From Silene noctiflora (Eukaryota > Streptophyta > Magnoliopsida > Caryophyllales > Caryophyllaceae), in contig VHZZ01000938.1 in assembly GCA_009801015.1 (NCBI GenBank), positions 89,775 to 133,789 of the forward strand: a stretch of DNA of 44,015 nt, written 5' to 3'. Positions within the stretch are counted from its first letter, which is position 1. Each line of letters starts with the position of its first letter. Made by a program: the position numbers and the translations under genes. A model generated the notes under the pieces. That model searched no databases, had not been told where the DNA came from, and saw only the letters and a list, made by a program, of their open reading frames with translations. Shown one piece after another: positions 42,871-44,015 of the stretch.

Positions 42871-43145
42871 CTCCCTCCTATTCTTAATAAATGTTTCATT
42901 GTCCATTTTCGTCTATTCACAATAATGTCTCATTGTCTATTTTTGGTAATGTTTTTTGTTCTGAAATTACTATCCTACCCTTGTTACTTTACACATATTA
43001 CTACCCAACCCACCGTTAACCCATCTTATTAACTCACTGCCCCACCTATATTCTTACCCCTATACAATACATTTCATTATTTAACTCAATTCCTTGATTT
43101 TCGTGTCATTGTCCAAATGAGACAGTTATTCCGAGTAGGAGGGAG
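42871..43145. mobile_element. Stowaway-like MITE
   Basis: Starts CTCCCTCCTATTCTTAATAA and ends with the inverted copy ATTCCGAGTAGGAGGGAG. Inverted similarity continues inward (TGTTTCATTGTCCA / GTCCAAATGAGACA). TA lies on each side (42869-42870 and 43146-43147). 275 bp, no coding capacity. The ends match the CTCCCTCCG family common in plant genomes. Confidence 0.85.
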
Positions 43146-43147
43146 TA

Positions 43148-43305
43148 TGTTTTTTGTTCGATTACTTAAATAAAAGTCCCATTTTAAATTTTTATAATAA
43201 TAAAATGTACATTTTTACTACAATAGAACCCAGATTATAGAACTGTATGATCGCGGAATTGTGTCTTGACTAAACTTTTGATTAGTTCTCGTTGGGCCAA
43301 ACTAC
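43148..43305. other. AT-rich spacer
   Basis: No gene or repeat recognised between the MITE and the minisatellite. Confidence 0.4.
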
Positions 43306-43410
43306 CAAATTGGTAAAAAAAGTGAAGAATAGTTGCCAAATTGGTAAAAAAAGTTTTATTTGTGACAAATTGGTAAAAAAACTAATGGAATGTGACGAAT
43401 TGGCCAAAAA
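43306..43410. repeat. 30-bp minisatellite, four copies
   Basis: 'caaattggtaaaaaaa' begins near 43306, 43337 and 43366, and a diverged 'cgaattggccaaaaaaa' near 43396. Spacing is close to 30 bp with variable filler. Confidence 0.8.
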
Positions 43411-43726
43411 AATTTCAATTTAACAAATACTCTATTATTTCAACTAGATTTGACGGACAAAAAAAATGAGGCCCCAAATTTAAATGTACAAGTATATTAT
43501 ACTTGATAAGTACTCGATTTAGTCTTCTTTCCTTATTCTTCTCTTCCTATTTTTTGCCTGATTCGCGCAGATTTGCGTGCCCTTACGTGCATTTTGTCCC
43601 CCTATTTCTCGTACTATGACTACCCGTCTCGCCTTGCAGGAATTGGCGCGGAAATCGAGGAAATAGGAGCCAAAGGGCCTGTTTNGGAACGTGGAAGGAA
43701 ATAAGTGGAAATTTTTGTTCAGTGGT
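43411..43726. other. Lead-in to the palindromic array
   Basis: AT-rich up to about 43540, then a sharp change to GC-richer sequence ('gattcgcgcagatttgcgtg', 'attggcgcggaaatcgagg') that probably belongs to the same repeat or retroelement as the array that follows. One N at 43685. Confidence 0.4.
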
Positions 43727-44015
43727 TCCCAACCGGTGTCCCACCGGCAGCCGCCCTGCCGGCTGAGAGACCCTGCACACAAAAGAAGAGAAGAAGCTAT
43801 AGAGCATTCCCAGCCGGTAGACTGCCGGCAGCCGGCCAGCCGGCTGGGAGTTCAGGTGGTTGAAGACTTGGCCTAAAATTGTGCAAAAGAGGCAGAAAGT
43901 ATCCCAGCCGGGTATGTAGCTGGCAGCCGGCCTGCCGGCTGGGAGTGCAAGAAGATTGAAGAATTGAAGAAATTATGCAAATTGAGGCAGAAAGTGTCCC
44001 AGCCGGCATGACCAC
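43727..44015. repeat. GC-rich tandem array of palindromic units
   Basis: Four units begin TCCCA(A/G)CCGG at 43727, 43808, 43902 and 43997, spaced 81, 94 and 95 bp. In the second and third, TCCCAGCCGG pairs perfectly with CCGGCTGGGA 22-23 bp later (43808-43849 and 43902-43944), and the loop carries further CCGGC motifs (GCCGGCAGCCGGCCAGCCGG type). Between them lies A/G-rich linker such as 'gaggcagaaagt-tcccagcc'. The array continues past the window edge. It is probably part of a larger retroelement or satellite; the family is not identified. Confidence 0.7.

Noticed and set aside
43306-43410. CRISPR-like regular repeats
   Set aside because: Period about 30 with cores of about 16 bp and no unique spacers of even length, in a plant nuclear context; it is a minisatellite.
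1-44015. tRNA, rRNA or organellar segments
   Set aside because: No cloverleaf, GGTTCGA-type arm, rRNA core or plastid/mitochondrial gene motif was recognised while reading; a covariance-model search would be needed to exclude small RNAs.

Overview
The window looks like nuclear DNA from a dicot plant. It has intron-rich genes with GT-AG introns, AT-rich spacers, plant-specific gene families, and copia, gypsy, Helitron and Stowaway-like elements. The frequent 'acggagta' and 'aagacggtttt' motifs remind me of Caryophyllales genomes; that is an impression, not proof. Every gene I can support lies on the minus strand, so transcription runs from high to low coordinates. Several single N bases (5792, 8843, 35408, 35904, 35918, 36049, 43685) are assembly ambiguities.

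1-5,200 is a transposon graveyard. It holds a gypsy LTR end with its primer-binding site, a broken copia segment arranged as pol end - single LTR - gag, and two complete non-autonomous Helitrons of one family plus a third truncated one. 5,224-22,633 is a tandem array of TOM1/TOM3-like (DUF1084) seven-pass membrane protein genes. It has four full-length 11-exon copies, called A, B, C and D here from low to high coordinate. B carries a frameshifting 8-bp deletion. A fifth copy between A and B is reduced to exon 1 plus exon 11. Promoter-proximal and 3'-flanking blocks were duplicated along with the genes.

22,634-24,799 is a spacer with two Stowaway-like MITEs. 24,800-28,069 is the ESCRT-II subunit gene VPS22 (SNF8), 7 exons with one apparent GC-AG intron. 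28,760-34,017 is a folate-biopterin transporter (BT1 family) gene of 7 exons. 34,992-36,115 is a 1.1-kb inverted-repeat DNA transposon with CACTA-like ends. 36,476-39,076 is a two-exon Ole e 1-like secreted protein gene with a long repeat-rich intron. 40,187-42,166 is an intronless plant mobile domain (PMD) gene. The right edge holds MITEs, a 30-bp minisatellite and a GC-rich array of palindromic repeats that runs off the window.

The genes do not form one pathway. VPS22 acts in endosomal sorting, the BT1 protein is a membrane transporter, and TOM1-like proteins sit in the tonoplast. The most noteworthy structure is the TOM1-like array, where duplication, C-terminal truncation by a shared nonsense change, frameshift and internal deletion can all be read from the sequence.
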